Positions 1-14,136 of a stretch of DNA of 64,000 bases are shown piece after piece (position 1 is the stretch's first letter; the number at the start of each line of letters is the position of its first letter). Source of the DNA: Beaufortia kweichowensis (taxonomy: Eukaryota; Chordata; Actinopteri; Cypriniformes; Gastromyzontidae); contig CM032811.1 of NCBI GenBank assembly GCA_019155185.1, forward strand, positions 2,162,287 to 2,226,286, given 5' to 3'. A program made the position numbers and the translations under genes. The notes under the pieces were generated by a model, which did no database searches, had not been told where the DNA came from, and worked only from the letters and a program-made list of their open reading frames with translations.

Positions 1-1098
1 TAAAAATGACTTTATACACTACTGTATACATGTTCTTGTAACAATTTATTTGTACATACTATATACAATTCTAAAAACTTTCAGTGGCCCCGTTTACACC
101 TAGTATTAATTTGCATTTTGGTCAATCGGATCACAGTGGACAATGCTGAATACAGGTGTAAACCGGGTGTAAAACGTTTTGAGCTTGTCCACTTTCGACC
201 ACTTCCAGATGTAGTCGGAAACGCATTGAACCGGATTGCTTTTCTAGTGTAGACACTCATGTGGTCGAATGCGGCTGCGGATAATGCGTAAACATTGTAG
301 GAAGTGCGCTAACCAGATGGCATTTAAACTTTGTTGGCTGATCTGAAGATATTAACGTTTGGTTTAACAAATAAATGTACCAAGCACAATGTTATCTTAC
401 CATTCTGGATTTCTAACACACACCAGCACAGTGTTCGGTGCAGTTTCGCGACTGTCAGCATAGAAATGAAAACGGCTGCTTTGGGTTTTTCGGTCATCTC
501 CATTCGCGTTTGTATGTAAATAGCTTGTGCTTATTTCGTCCATTAGATCAAAAGATCTGAATAAGCCCACACATTTATCCATCCATAACCTCCCCCCTCA
601 AAGAAATCTGGACATAAGTGATCGAAAGTGGACAAAAGAGACAGATTTAAATACCAGGTGTAAACGGGAATGTGTCTCTCTTGTGCACTTGTGATCCAAT
701 TGACTAAAACGCATCTTAATACCAAGTGTAAACAGGGCCTGTGTGTTATTTCATGAACCCTAAAAAGGGCAGGATCACAATAAAAACATGGGTGCAGAGG
801 TTTGGTGTGAGAGCCCTTTGATCTTGATTAATCTGAGAAAGCTTCCCTCAGTAAGTATATCAAGTCACTAGATCACTAGGTCAGCAAAGAGAACACCAGG
901 AATTAGGTTATAGCCCGCCCCATCATGCCAATACTACAAACTCGAATTTTTAAATCAAACTAGTGGCATTTGCATAGTATACGTTGTTAAACAAAGTCAA
1001 AATGTGGTTACAATCTTTCAGGTATCTTCAAGAATTGTTTGAGTTGTGTTTGATTAACACAAGAATAACAAGATGTTACTAAGAACACATATTTCCAA

Positions 1099-1275
1099 CG
1101 TAATCTCACGGGAATTCGTATCTCTTTGGTACATTTTAGTACGATTTGTCTTCAGTGACATTAGGGTTTTTATCATTTCTTTTTTCATAGTCATTGTATG
1201 TCTTTGAGTTAAATCATACGAATTTGTACGACTTAGCCAACTAACAAAATATGTACGAATTTTCGTGATATCAGG
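1099..1275. mobile_element. Palindromic MITE (CTCACAGGAATTC type), copy in dscam intron 3
   Basis: The ends CGTAATCTCACGGGAATTCG and GTACGAATTTTCGTGATATC are an imperfect inverted repeat, with inner TTAGCCAACTAACAAAATAT as in the 44175 copy. Confidence 0.6.
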
Positions 1276-1774
1276 CTCCATATTTTCTAGGACAGAAAAG
1301 ATTCTGTGTTTCTGTACTCAGGAACGTATATGCAAACAGAATCAACAAGAAGAAACAATATGCAATTTTTTAATATGTTACCTGGCAAATGCACCAAATG
1401 ACCAAGTAACATTTTAATAAAGAGAATTTTTTTTAACCAACCAGCTTGAAGATCACACCACACAAAAGCCAAACCAAGAAACCTACAAACTGTCCTTTCA
1501 CTTGAAGTGGTCAAGGCTGGATGAGCAATTGCTGAATTCATTGCATTGCTGTATTAGACACAGTGTGAGATTAAACATTTGCTGTCTTTGCTGTCCCATA
1601 GTTCAATCCAATATAGATGTTTCAAAGTTTCTATCCAAATTATATTAGTCAGGTCAGGCGTGGCTACCTTGCTATCCCCAGAGAGGTGTAATCCACACAT
1701 AAACAACCTGATAAGCCGTGACCTGGTCCAGCCTACTGTCCAGATGTGTATGTGTAGCTAAAGCCATTAGGGGT

Positions 1775-2180
1775 GGGGTGTATGAGGGTTAGCTGGTCCT
1801 GTCATTAGAGCAACAGGCTTACTCTCTTTAATGGGCCAATTGTGTAACCTGATAAAGGGCAATCCATCTGCAGTCCCCGAGTCAACTCTGACATGGTTTC
1901 CAAGGAAACGGCACCCACGGGAGTGGGCGGGAGACCTTGAAGGGGGAAATATTCTTCTGCTGCGATGTCTGAAAATAACCAAAGGAGAAGGAGGGGTGAA
2001 GAAGGGGATGGAGGAGACGCAGAGAGGAGGAGTGACACATGCACCCGCCACCGTCTGAGGGGTTAACTTTAATCAGACGTGACAAACGCCTTGCCCAGGA
2101 CTGAGTAACAATGGCATGGTGAAATGGCACGCGTGACCGCAATCCACACGGAGAGATAACCAAATAGCAAAAACCGTTGT
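1775..2180. promoter_or_regulatory. Candidate noncoding element, dscam intron 3
   Basis: A repeat-free, purine-rich, GC-richer block with overlapping short ORFs on both strands, none resembling a protein. Similar unexplained unique blocks are at 16520-17000, 21440-21970, 31380-32110, 48590-48960, 51640-51900 and 55260-55520. Confidence 0.25.
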
Positions 2181-3944
2181 AATAACTGCTAAGGTGTGCA
2201 TTTAAGGGATCGTGAGAAAACTACATCTCTTTTCTTGCTCAGTCCATTCGACCAAAATACCCTCAAAGGAACTTTTCTCTCAATTTTGTCATTATTTACA
2301 ATCCCTAATATTCCTCCAAACTCTGTTAAAATGGACTTTCAGGTACTAAAATAAACAGTCTATACAGTCGGTCTAGTGTATAGCAATGTTTTTAACGCTG
2401 CAACACAGTGGTCATTATAAAACTGCGGGTCTGGAATGACATGGGTACAGTAAATATTCTCTCTGAAAAAAATCTCTTAAATAACTATGAAATCCATTTG
2501 ACACCATATAAAACATTCATGATGTCATAATAATATCCAAAGAAATAAAAGAAAATGTGATGTTGGGAGCTGCGATTCAGCTGCTTATCAACTTTGTCTT
2601 TTTGATGACACTCCTTAGATACATTAGAAACAATAAAACAAACAATATACTGTACACAAACAATTGTTGACATAGAGTTAAAGTGTAGCGCTATAAATAG
2701 CATACCTTGAATAATTTAAACTGATGTTTAAATTTCATGACAGAATTTCTTTATTCTCAAGAGATCAGGAAACACAATCACATTTCTTTATTTAATTTTT
2801 ATTTAGATATAATAAACAGTAATCTGCAATACAAGCAGAGTTTTTATGTCGGTATTCTCTTATTCTACTCTTCAAATATGAATGTATGAAACATCTATAT
2901 AGTAATACTATAAAAGCGTTGTCCAGTATGTAGTATGTGCATGCATATACAGTCTTCAAATAAAATGTACATTTTGATGTGTATTTACCGTCAGTTCTTG
3001 CAAATGGCTACTAAATATGTCATTTTCCGGCTTGTTTGTATACATAATAAACATGGGAAAGTGTGCACAGCAGTCCTCGGTCCTCGACACAGCCGCATCA
3101 CTGGTGATGGCGAGTGGCCTGTTCACTGCAGTAGTCCTGCTCAGCTGGAGCATAGCAACAGACCTGCCCTCCCTATAAAAATAGGATGGGTCTCAGCGAG
3201 ACCGCTCAAACACAGAGGTTACAGCGCGCACTTCTCTTCATTGATTATGCGCCACAGCCCTGGAGTGAGCAGCTTACAAGACACATCTCCACATCAGTCT
3301 CTCTCTCTACACACATCATGTTTTCCTGCCATTTTCCCCCTTTAGCTCATGTCTCACGTTTGAGCCATTTTCTCTCGACACGCACATAAATATTTCAAAA
3401 TGGATTGTCTTCTTTCACCATTTTTTACATTATTCCTCCATTACTTTTTGAATTAAATGTTAATACAGGCGATGAGAGAGGCCATGAAAAAATGACACAA
3501 GAGAGCTATCTGCTAAAGGTAAGATAAATATTGAGTATATATATTACATCCACCTATAATGAAAATACAATTTTGCAAAATTCCCCTTTTTATTTTCACA
3601 TAATCAAAGCTTTTTGTGAGTGTGAGATGTAGAGAGAAAGAAATGCACACCCATTCTATATGCTTTAACAGGTTCTCTGACCATTCTTGTGACAGCCAAT
3701 GAAATCATCAAATGTAGGTAGCCAATAAAATCATCGAAGTGATTCCCTTCCCTCAAAATGTCACAGAAGACACGTAACATCCCATCAAATAACAATTTTC
3801 TCTGTTAAACTCAACTACAGTATGTAAAATCAATGCTACAGCATCACTGGCAGTTGTCTGGTTGTTGCTACAGTATGTGGTTGCCAGGGTGCTCTTAATG
3901 GTTGCTAAGGCATGGCCAGGTCATGGTTGCTTGCTAGTTGGACA

Positions 3945-4349
3945 CAGAACGCGTCTTTGCATCTAAAAAAACGTGAGACGCAACGCTCAGAAAAGGTTTA
4001 AAAACGCACAGCTCAAGCTTTTGAGAGGCAATAACAGAAATAGACAAACAGCAGTATTAATAGGTACTATTGCTGACAAATGAAATAATTGTCATGCCAA
4101 CTTGCCACTGTAAACAAGAGCTCACAACGTTTGCCCCGCCTCCGGGGTATCCTGATTGGTCCGCTGTTCTGGAACTAACATTGATGAGCTGCGCAGCTTG
4201 TAAGAGTTGAAATTCTTTTAACTTGACGTGGCGTCTTAAAAAAAGACACTGCAAAACATGTGGGACGTGTGTGTAACGGTCAAACATGTCTGTCTGGCGC
4301 GTATCGCATCTGAATGGAAAAATGCGTTCGGTGTGAACCGACCCTTAGT
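3945..4349. repeat. Cyprinid-type interspersed repeat, partial
   Basis: It begins ACACAGAACGCGTCTTTGCA and ends ATGCGTTCGGTGTGAACCGA then CCCTTA. The GTGTGAACNGACCCTTA end is recalled from many fish repeats. Just upstream (3850-3945) are GGTTGCTA-type short repeats. Confidence 0.45.
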
Positions 4350-5107
4350 GATTTCATACTGGTCATAAACGTCCACGCCATTAAAACGAATGTTAATTTC
4401 TCAGGATTTTTTTGAAGAAATATCTCGGATGAGGTTAAAATGAGCAATCCAGACGAGTCTTCTCACTTACGAAAGAGCAAACACTGAACAATAAAGTTTT
4501 CTATGGACAAGTATGTGTGATTTTGATGTCTCCTTGAAATGCTGCATCAACATTGCGGGTCAATGAATTGCCCTGCTATGCGACCTGCACGTACATCTTT
4601 TTTTTAATTGTATGCACTTATTAATAGGTTTTATATTTCGGTTGATATTTTCTAAAGATTCAGATTATGGATTAGGCAGGATTATGCAAAGGAGTCCGCA
4701 CATGCATGCTTATCATACTCATTTCTTTGTCCTCTCAATGATATTCATGCAAATTCCCACAGTGCCATATCTTTGCTCACAGCTGGCAACTGGAACTAAA
4801 GGATTATGCAAGCAGCTTCAACAAGCAAATAGATTTCACCCACTTCAGAAGAATCACTAGTTATGCGCTTCTCAATCTGTCTGCAAGGCATTTACAAAAC
4901 ACATTTTTATAAGTTTGTTTTTAATAGAGTACTTTACAATGCACGTGATGGGCGGGTGCTTTAGTAAAATGGCTGCGGTAGTAAACAATAAATGGCTGCA
5001 ACGTTTTATCCTACAATGTATTGAACAGCTACAATTCTACACCCGTATTATTCTATTCCTACACACACACATATACAGTATAAATATTCTTTTTGTCAGT
5101 GGGAAAT

Positions 5108-6040
5108 ACATTTACATTTACATTTACATTTAGGCATTTAGCTGACGCGTTTATCCAAAGCGACTTACAAATATTAGGAGACAATGAAGCGATACATCAA
5201 AAGCGGCAGCAATAGTACAAAGAAGTGCTTTCCTAAGTTTACAATGTTATGCAGTGCTAGATAAATACCTGTAGAGGAAGGAAAAGTTTTTATTTTATTT
5301 TATTTTTTTATTTTATTTTATGCTGTTAGGTGTTTGTGGAAAAGGTGTGTTTTTAGTAGTTTTTTTAAAGGAGGTGAGGGATGTGGCAGACCGGATTGCG
5401 TTAGGGAGATTATTCCACAAGCCGGGAACAGAGAAGGAGAAAGAGCGAGAGAGAGATTTAGCGCCTTTCTGTGATGGTACCACCAGTCGACGTTCATTGG
5501 TTGAGCGTAGGGTTCTGGATGGGTTGTATGTATGTAGAAGTGCGTTAAAGTATGAGGGTGCAGAGTTTGTGATGGTTTTAAATGTCAGCATTAATGATTT
5601 GAATTTAATGCGGGCCGCCACCGGTAGCCAATGGAGAGAGATGAGGAGTGGCGTGACATGTGCTCTTTTGGGTTCCTGGAAGACAAGTCTTGCTGCAGCG
5701 TTCTGTATCATCTGCAGTGGTTTGATTGTTCGTGCAGGAAGACCAGCCAGAAGAGCATTGCAATAGTCCAGTCTGGAGATTACCATGGCTTGGACAAGCA
5801 GTTGGGCAGCGTGCTCTGTGAGATATGGCCTGATCTTCCTGATGTTGTAAAGTGCATATCTACAAGACCGTGATATCCTTGAGATGTGTTCGGTAAAGGA
5901 CAGCTGGTCGTTGAAGATTACACCAAGGTTTCTAACTGATTTAGATGGTGTAATGGTTGTGTTGCCAATTTGAATTGTGAGGTTGTGTTGCATTGCCGGT
6001 GTGGCCGGAAGTACCAGGAGCTCAGTTTTGGCAAGGAAAT
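5108..6040 (-). mobile_element. 5'-truncated L2/CR1-type non-LTR retrotransposon, 3' end
   Basis: The minus strand carries an open frame (5993 to 5313, 226 codons from its first ATG) that aligns by eye with the C-terminal end of fish L2/CR1-clade polymerases: LGVIFNDQLSF, SRLDYCNALLAGLP, QNAAARLVF, HWLPVAARI, PGLWNNLPNAIR. The frame stays open upstream to about 6040 (KTELLVLPATPA), where similarity stops, so the reverse transcriptase core is missing. Downstream on the minus strand are a 3' UTR with the conserved AAGCGACTTACA-type segment (plus strand 5135-5170), a T-rich run at 5285-5322, and a hexamer tail of TTACAT units at 5108-5133. This is typical of incomplete reverse transcription. No stop interrupts the preserved part, which suggests a fairly young insertion. 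Confidence 0.85.
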
Positions 6041-6485
6041 AATGTATGCATGGGATGAAATGGCATGATAGTTTTTAGTTTTTGCATTTACATTTTCATT
6101 ACAAAACTTAATTTTTAAAAAAAAATCTCTATTGGCTAATCCAAAATCTTTATCGTCGTTGTATAAATGGAGATACAGAAGAGAAATGGAAGTGACAGTA
6201 GTGTGCAGGCTGCAGACTGGTGTGGAATAGATTTGACCTAATAACCCAGCAATTAACAGGAATTAGCCCTAATAGCTCTCAGCACGGAGCTATGAAGAGG
6301 ACACTTGGACACTGACAGTGTGACTTGACAAGGGTTATTATTATTTTATGTTTTTACCATTTTAATGCGTTTAATGCATTTTAAGCATTTCAATATAGCA
6401 ACATGTAAAATGCTGACGGGCTTCAGATTTAGATATTAATATATTGATTGCTATTGGAATGCAATTTTATACACTTTATAAGGAG

Positions 6486-6702
6486 GCATTAACATTAGTT
6501 AATGCATTAATTAACATAAACTCATACTTTATTTATGTTACTTTTACAAATCCAGTTAACTGTTTGTTCATGTTAATTCATTGTGCACTGACTAAAAGCA
6601 GTAAATTAATGAATGCTGAAGTACTGTATTGTTAATTGTTAGTTCATGTTAACTAATGTAGATCACTAATGTTAACAAATGAAACCTTATGGTAAAGTGT
6701 TT
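6486..6702. mobile_element. Short hAT-like MITE (TTAACATTAG type)
   Basis: It contains GGCATTAACATTAGTTAATG, GTTAGTTCATGTTAACTAAT and ends GAAACCTTATGGTAAAGTGT. It matches in kind a common fish repeat with an ACACTTTACAATAAGGTT-like terminus. A 74-bp fragment of the same family is at 62040-62113. Confidence 0.55.
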
Positions 6703-9219
6703 ATCCATAATGTTTTTTAGTCTTTATTATAGGAAAGCTGATTTTACTAACTGCTTGTATACTGGTATACTTTGCTTCATATGTGGTTGTCAATTAATAG
6801 TTTATTAGATAAAATCAATAAAAATAATTTTAAAAACAACTTGTAGTAAATCAACAGGCATCTGTAATACCCCCGTGGACCCTTCACTTCCCAGAGGAAT
6901 AAATATTAATTAGCAAGGAATAAGAAAAAGAGGCGACTCCATATGACACACACATATTTGCCTGTTAGGTTCAGATGCTAGTTTACCAGTTGACCTGCTA
7001 CAGTTTCATCTAATTACTCCTGAAGTAAAACAGATTGGGCCCATACACTCCCCACCACTCATTTATAAAATCATCAAGACTGTAAGCTTGGCTTTTTGGC
7101 TTTGGCATTTTGGTACACTGATAAGAAATGAAACCCACTTTAATTTAAAAATTGTAAACTGAATCCTTTAACAAGCTTACACTTTACAAGCTTAACCAAC
7201 AATAAAACTGGACTTTACAGTATAAAAAGTTTATGCCCAAATATCATTATGGATGCCACCACAACATGCTAGTTACTGAACTATAAAATTAAGAATGTGA
7301 GAAATATAGAATCAAAATAGAAACAAAACTGTCATAACATTGTAATAACAAGGTTATTACAAATGGTATAACACTGTTATAACCAAAAATTACCATTATT
7401 TATATTACAGTTTAAATGAAAATTATATTAAATTTTTTACAGTTTAATGGTTTAATCTATTTGTTTAATTTTCCAATTTTTTAATTGTTCAATTGTTTCA
7501 ATTTATTTTATAAATTTAATATTTTAGAGATAGAAATAATGTTGTACATCTTAACTCTATTGTTAAATGTTAAATAAAATGAAAAACCATAGCAATTATA
7601 ATGAACATCAATTCAATGAACATCATAATTGCAATGTATTCAGATTTTATATCTGAACTAATTCTAGGTACCTAGATTATATTTTAAAGAATGTGTGTGA
7701 TTTTGATGTGCGGAGCAGTCGTGAGAGTGTGAGATACTGAATGTTGACTCTAGCTTTGAGAAACAGACAACAATTACATTTGCCCTAGGAGGATGGAGAA
7801 ACCTGACCATGTTGCCATGGCAACACAAGTACAGCAGAAAGTAACAGGAAAATCGATTCCAAATTTTTTCTCTCTCTGTTTTTCGTTTCACAGATGCAAT
7901 AGCAATGCCCTTCAGTCTCATGCATGTGGATTATGGTAACTGATCATGTAAATACAACACGCACATATCATATTCCATACAGCAGCTGCTTGAATCAGTA
8001 GCAGAGCGATACATTATGTTGTACAACTGGTAAAATGCAGTGACTGGATCTTTCTTTCTCTCACATTCTCTCAACACAGCTGGAATCAGGTGATAAGCAA
8101 ATGCAGCTGCAGAAACCATAATGATTGGCTGATGTGGTTGAAAGCATTGTGTGCATATGCTACAAGACTGAAGATTGAAAGGGTACAACATCAAGAGTCA
8201 AAGGTCATACTGTCACCTCATGACACCAGCATAACTGAGATGGTGGAAAAATCCCTGATGATATGTTTGGTGAGGTAACCTGTGTGATAACAAGCAGATT
8301 ACCAAAGTAATATTATTTAATATGACTGAATTAAACTACATTTTATGCTAATGAAAGTGACACAGATAGATAGAAATAATTGCTTAATGTAACAACTGCC
8401 TGGTTTCCATTTTTACATTGTATTATTATTTTATTGCACATGGACCGGGGATTTTTTTAAAAACCATACACCATACAATAGCATTCAGCGCCAAAGAAGT
8501 TACTTAACTTTTATCGTACCATCATTATTGTATAAGACTAAAAGACAAAGTCTTTGGTGTGTAGGAACCAGAAGGCTTAATGGTTACCATGGTAAATAAG
8601 AAAGAGGATGGAAGGTCAAAGAAGACAGCTGAGAGTTATGACTGAGCTACAAGCTGCCTTTACAGCAGTAAAATATGTATATACTGTATAATAAAACAAT
8701 ATAAAAATTAGAACCCAATGAATTATGTTCTGTATTCAAAGCTTCTTGTGTAAATGAAAATCTAGTAAACATACTTATTTTAATTTTGTATTTTGAAAGA
8801 CGCAGGTCTTAAAGCATCAATGCATAAAATAAGTGTCTGCTGCTTAAAGTAAAAAATACCATACAGTATATTCTTTATATAATGTTACAGTATATACACG
8901 TATCATCACAAGGATCTTGCCTCTGAACGAAAAACGTTTCAATGAAAAAAGCACAAATTTCATTGGTTTTCGCATAGCTTTGATCCCCACGATTCAAAAA
9001 TAAATCGTAAAGAAACTACGACCATATCCACAAGATACGCAAGCAAGATTCAGCACAAACAACTCCTTTGTCCGAGAGCGCTTTGTTCTTCCGAGTGGCT
9101 TTTTGAACATCATGCTTTTATTACGTTCCATTGAAAGATGCGATTGAAGCTTCACTCGGTCTCTAAATGCACCTTTACATCTGAACATATGGAAGAGCTC
9201 AACCACGGCCGGAAACACC

Positions 9220-9680
9220 TGCCACCAACCTCCTCTAGCCGCGGGGGAGACGGAACCATTCGAGGGCACCTGGGGTAAAAACCAGGCCAAATCTACAGGC
9301 GTTCATAAACTGAAATTAATTGGTTGTTCCGCCCGTAATTAGCTCACGCCACACTTATTACTAATCTGCCATTTGGAGCGCTGCCATTTTATGCCCTGGC
9401 CGTGGTCCAGTGTGTCAGCGTGCCGTAATCCATAAGCTCGGGGAAGGTCCCGTTCCGGGGAGCCGAGCCAAACGGCTGCATAGCATCAGATGCTAACAAA
9501 GCCATCAGTGCTTATTAAAGATTAAGTCTCGCTTAGTCCCCGGCGACCATTCGGTAATCATACTCATCCTAAACAGCCTAATCGCTACCATATTGCTCTT
9601 ATTTATCCCTAAACAGTGCTGTAAGAGGCTTTAATCCAGAGTGATCTCATTTGTACACGGAAGTATTGCTACAGAAAATG
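9220..9680. promoter_or_regulatory. Candidate conserved noncoding element, dscam intron 3
   Basis: A repeat-free, GC-richer island in AT-rich intron, without a coding frame. It holds homeodomain-type cores (CGTAATTAGC at about 9334-9343, AATTAATTGG at 9315-9324) and compact unique sequence. Conservation cannot be tested here; this is inference from composition. Confidence 0.3.
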
Positions 9681-10884
9681 TACGTTTTATCTTAACAATG
9701 CACATTAAATATCCCTATATGCACATTTTTAAGATAAAGTTGTTTTACTTCAGAGATTTACTGATTTACTGAGAGTTTAACTGGTTTCAGACCAGACATT
9801 GTTTCAGCTTTAAAAGCAGCGTAATGCTATTTTTAAAGATCCAAAAATATTAACCAGGTAAATATTGAAAACTTTGATATGAAAGGAATTTACAGTATGT
9901 GTTTGGAGCACTGCTTTAAACTAAGTCTGGTTCAGTCAAATGTTTTTACAATAAACACTTTTTGTTACTTTTTCACCATCTAAAGAACATTTCCCACTAA
10001 AAAAGCCTTTTGGTAAGCAGAAAGCAGTTTATTGTTGACTTTTATAACAAACTACTTGTGATGTTCCCTTATTTTCTAAGTTACTTACTGCTAAATAATT
10101 AAATGTAATAGTATTTATTTTTTAACCACACACACAGGATTGCGGTAACTCACAGGCAGCAAAGAATACATCTTTTATCCATTCAATCTGCAAACCATCT
10201 GTGTCCTCTGCAGGGTCACAGGATGGCCGGAGACTATCCCAACATCTCGGACTGAAGGCAGAAAGGATAATGTACATCTACGGCATTCAAAGATCTCAAT
10301 ATACAGCATGTGACACAAACACTGAATGCAGACGTGCCTTGATGCCTTTATAAGTCGCTTTTGGACGCAGCAACAATTGCACAACATTATTCTCATCAGT
10401 AAACAACGAAGAAACCTTTTAAATAACAAAATCACTTGTAAATAACATACAGGATGGGATTAATTACAGTTAAGTCATTGGCACTGTGTGTGCTGTCACA
10501 ATGATCCAATGGTCTTTAGAAATTACACAGAACAGAATGAAACATTATAATAGCAAAATAGACAAATGTGTTACTTGTGGGAAATAAAGTAGTTTGAGTA
10601 CAAATATATGAAATGTACTTAGTGTTTTGATTGTATAATGTTTTATTCCACTTCGATATAGAAATTATAGACATGACAGTAAAAGTAATTTTTTTCTGTC
10701 AAGCTGCTTTGAAACAAGTTAATAAAAACAAATTGAAAATAAATTTTAGAAATAACTTGATAAAAAATAAATTGAAATAAACATTGTGAAGTTAAGGACG
10801 TTTTATTTCTCTCATTTTTTCAAAATAAACAAAATCATCTCATGTGTTCTGTTAATTCAATGTTCAATGAACCTCAGATGATTT

Positions 10885-11121
10885 TTATATGAAGAGTTCA
10901 GATGCAAAACCCCAAAAGTCCATCAGACTCTCTTCTTATAAATGAGCATTTTTTTTATATAAGGCCTTCAATGGTTTTTGCCTACAAATCGATATTTCAG
11001 ACTGTGGTATTTAGCGGATTTTGAAGCAAAATTATTTAAGTAATGTATACTATGTGTGTTTCTATCTCATTTTTGATGGAGGTGGCGTTTAGATGCTTTT
11101 GTATCTGAACTCTTCATATAA
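10885..11121. mobile_element. TIR MITE with 22-bp ends in dscam intron 3
   Basis: 237 bp. The ends TTATATGAAGAGTTCAGATG and ATCTGAACTCTTCATATAA are inverted repeats that extend into CAAAA/TTTTG. No coding content. A TA target duplication is possible but ambiguous in this AT-rich context. Confidence 0.65.
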
Positions 11122-11467
11122 TTAATTATATAGTTTGTTTTAGTTCTACAATATATGCTTCAGAGTTTATCCAAGTGCACGAAAATATGTAATTGCACAA
11201 GTTTGGATGAGCAAAAATATGCTACGACTTAAACAAAATGTGAGGTCAGATTAACATAATTGAATGGTTCTCTTTGAGAGTAGATTTTTCTTTATATACA
11301 CATGCATGTGTTTGTGTGCACATCTGTATATATTTCTTTATATCACCCGTTCTTTTACGTATGCTGGAAATAAAAGGAGAATGACGTTCACCGTTCACGT
11401 AAACAAACACCAACCACTCTATCATTTTTTTTATCCACCACACCCTTAAACTAGACATCAGAAAACC

Positions 11468-11604
<137 letters not shown>

Positions 11605-13226
11605 TCCCTAAACGTTCACCAGCACTCATGCTGCAAATGCACAAATGCATCCTTCAGCTTATGCTCCCATAATTCTCAGTGGCAGCCGTGTGATTAATGT
11701 ACATAGCTATTGATTTTTTTGGTCCTTTTTCCTCTCTACACTATATCCTTTCTTTTTCCTCCTACCGTTTCTCTCGTTCTCTTCCTTTGACATGTTTGCT
11801 GTGATGAAAGCAGGGATGTTTGAAGGCATATGCTGCAGAATTGCACACCATTTTAAAGCGTTGATAGTACAGCCCACATCAATGTTAGGGCTGCAATACT
11901 CGGGACAAAACAATAATATGACACATTAGAAAAAGCAATGTGATTTTCTATTTTTCCGATCAAAATGTTTCCATATGTTCAGTTACATTTAATACAGTAT
12001 TTTCAAAATTGTTCATATTTTTTTTATTTAAAATACCTAAACAAGTTAAGTGTGTTGTTCACCCTAAACATATTAAGAAATATTATTTAATATGGCTCAA
12101 AGACAAACTTACAGTACACCAATAAATTGTGGCAAAGGGTCAGACATTTTTTACTTAAGAGGATGTTTGTTTAAGGTTGTGATGACTTTGTTCACAACAT
12201 TTTCTTGTTGAAATTATACAAGGTAAACCTCAACAAATTGGATAATCATTGAATTAGAGTAAATGTGTAGTCATAAAAGAAAGTAATTAATTATGAAGTT
12301 TATTTCATGTTGTCTGCACAATGAGTAATTTTGTATGTGCAGTATATAAACTTTTTCATCCCTTTTCATATTATTCATATTATTGAATTCTCATGATTAA
12401 TTTTCAAATAAAAAATGTGTTCATATAGTCGATAGATAAAATTAACCTGAATCCCAATACCAGTTTAACAATATTTGTACTTTTTCTGTTGTTTGCATCC
12501 ACTATGAGAAAACAGGGTTGAAGTTTACTAAATGAAATGCTAAACAACATACAATGACAACTTGCAAACAGTAAATTTCTAATAAGAAGCCAGATTCACC
12601 GTATGCTATGAAGAAGAACATCCATCTATAAAGCACAATATGTTTTTAACTCAAGTTTGAAAAATGTATTAATTAATTAATTAAGAATTATAAGTTTAGG
12701 CACACCGAGTTTAGATTTTTGACACTACAAGTTTTAAATTGAATAAACCAAATTAAAATAACAGTTCTTTCTAAACATAGAAGCAATAAATACAATGTAT
12801 TATTGCTGGTGTTTTTGGTATTGTTTTCTCTGATTTTGTTATAAAAACAAAACATAAAAAATGATAAAAACATGGCCTCTGAGAATTTCCATGTAATTGG
12901 AAACACACATTATTTTTGCAGTTTCATTTATTGCTGCTAGTGGCACAGAAATGACACACTTCATGACATGTACAAAGCGTATCACATTCACACAACATTC
13001 ATCTCCAAACATATTCATTGCCATTGTCATTTTCTCAATCTAGAAAAATATTAGCTTACGTCTACAGAGGTTATGAAATTCTAAATTTTTATCAGAAATG
13101 TGGCAGAGGAAAGGCATGGTGGTTAAAACTGCATATTACTCTCCTGCAGCGGTGAGAAGGGTTTCATCAGTAGAGACGTCCACACTCAACACTGCATAGA
13201 ACATTTGCTGTACACACAAAGAGAAG

Positions 13227-13228
<2 letters not shown>

Positions 13229-13258
<30 letters not shown>
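13229..13258. repeat. (AG)15 microsatellite
   Basis: 30 bp perfect AG tract in dscam intron 3. Confidence 0.95.
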
Positions 13259-13263
<5 letters not shown>

Positions 13264-13797
13264 ATTTATCACTCTCCTCAAGCTTCAGTCTGTGAGCTTG
13301 ATACTTCACCATCTCCAACTTAATCTTTGGGCTTGGGAGAGATGAAAGGTGTGTGGGTTTGTTCTAATGAGAATGCACTATCTGCAGACTCCCAGCAACA
13401 GCCTCAGACACTTTCTCCAGGTCCAGCTGCACTCACTCAAACATGGCGCTGGGTTTTCAACATGTCTGACCGCCTTCTGCTTTCAAATGGTCTATAAGAC
13501 ACCTAGAGGAGCTCAAGAATTTATATTCTTTCTTCTCTCATGCACCTTTCGAAATCAGCTGTACATTTACACATACTGAATATTGACTATAGTGATAAAA
13601 AGTATTTTTACAGCAATTTGTTATTATTACTCGTGCTTCTTGCTACAATGTAAAGGCAATATCTGACTGTGTTGACGTGAATAGTTAGGCAAGCTTTACT
13701 TTTACTATCATGTATTTTTTAGGTTAGAGGTTTAAACAAAAGAATTGAAAAAAATTGTCCTTCAAACAACTTTGTGCATCGAATATAATTGTTTGTA

Positions 13798-14136
13798 GGG
13801 CTGTCAACCGATTAATCGCAATTAATCACATCCAGAATAAAAGTTTGTGTTTACATAATACATGTCTGTGTACTGTGCATATAAATTTATGTATTTGTAA
13901 ACGTATTTATAAATTATTTAAATTAAAATGAATTATTTTGTATTTATTTTATATTTATAATTTTTTATATAAATTAAATTTAAAAAATTATATATAAACA
14001 TTTATTAATTTGTATATTGTATGTTCTTAAATATATGTTTGTATGTTTATGTGTTTATTAATACAAAACAATATGTACAGTACACAGACATATATTATGT
14101 AAACACAAACTTTCACGATTAATCGGTTGACAGCCC
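13798..14136. mobile_element. Fold-back palindromic MITE (Angel-like), complete
   Basis: 339 bp. It starts GGGCTGTCAACCGATTAATC and ends with the inverse, GATTAATCGGTTGACAGCCC. The arms go on matching (AAAGTTTGTGTTTACATAAT against ATTATGTAAACACAAACTTT-like sequence), so the single strand could form a long hairpin. It resembles the palindromic zebrafish Angel type; the family name is from memory. Confidence 0.7.

Noticed and set aside
2935..3345. 136-codon plus-strand ORF in dscam intron 3
   Set aside because: No recognisable domain or splice context; low-complexity histidine/serine content typical of chance ORFs.
5320..5766. 148-codon plus-strand ORF
   Set aside because: Shadow on the opposite strand of the LINE polymerase fragment.
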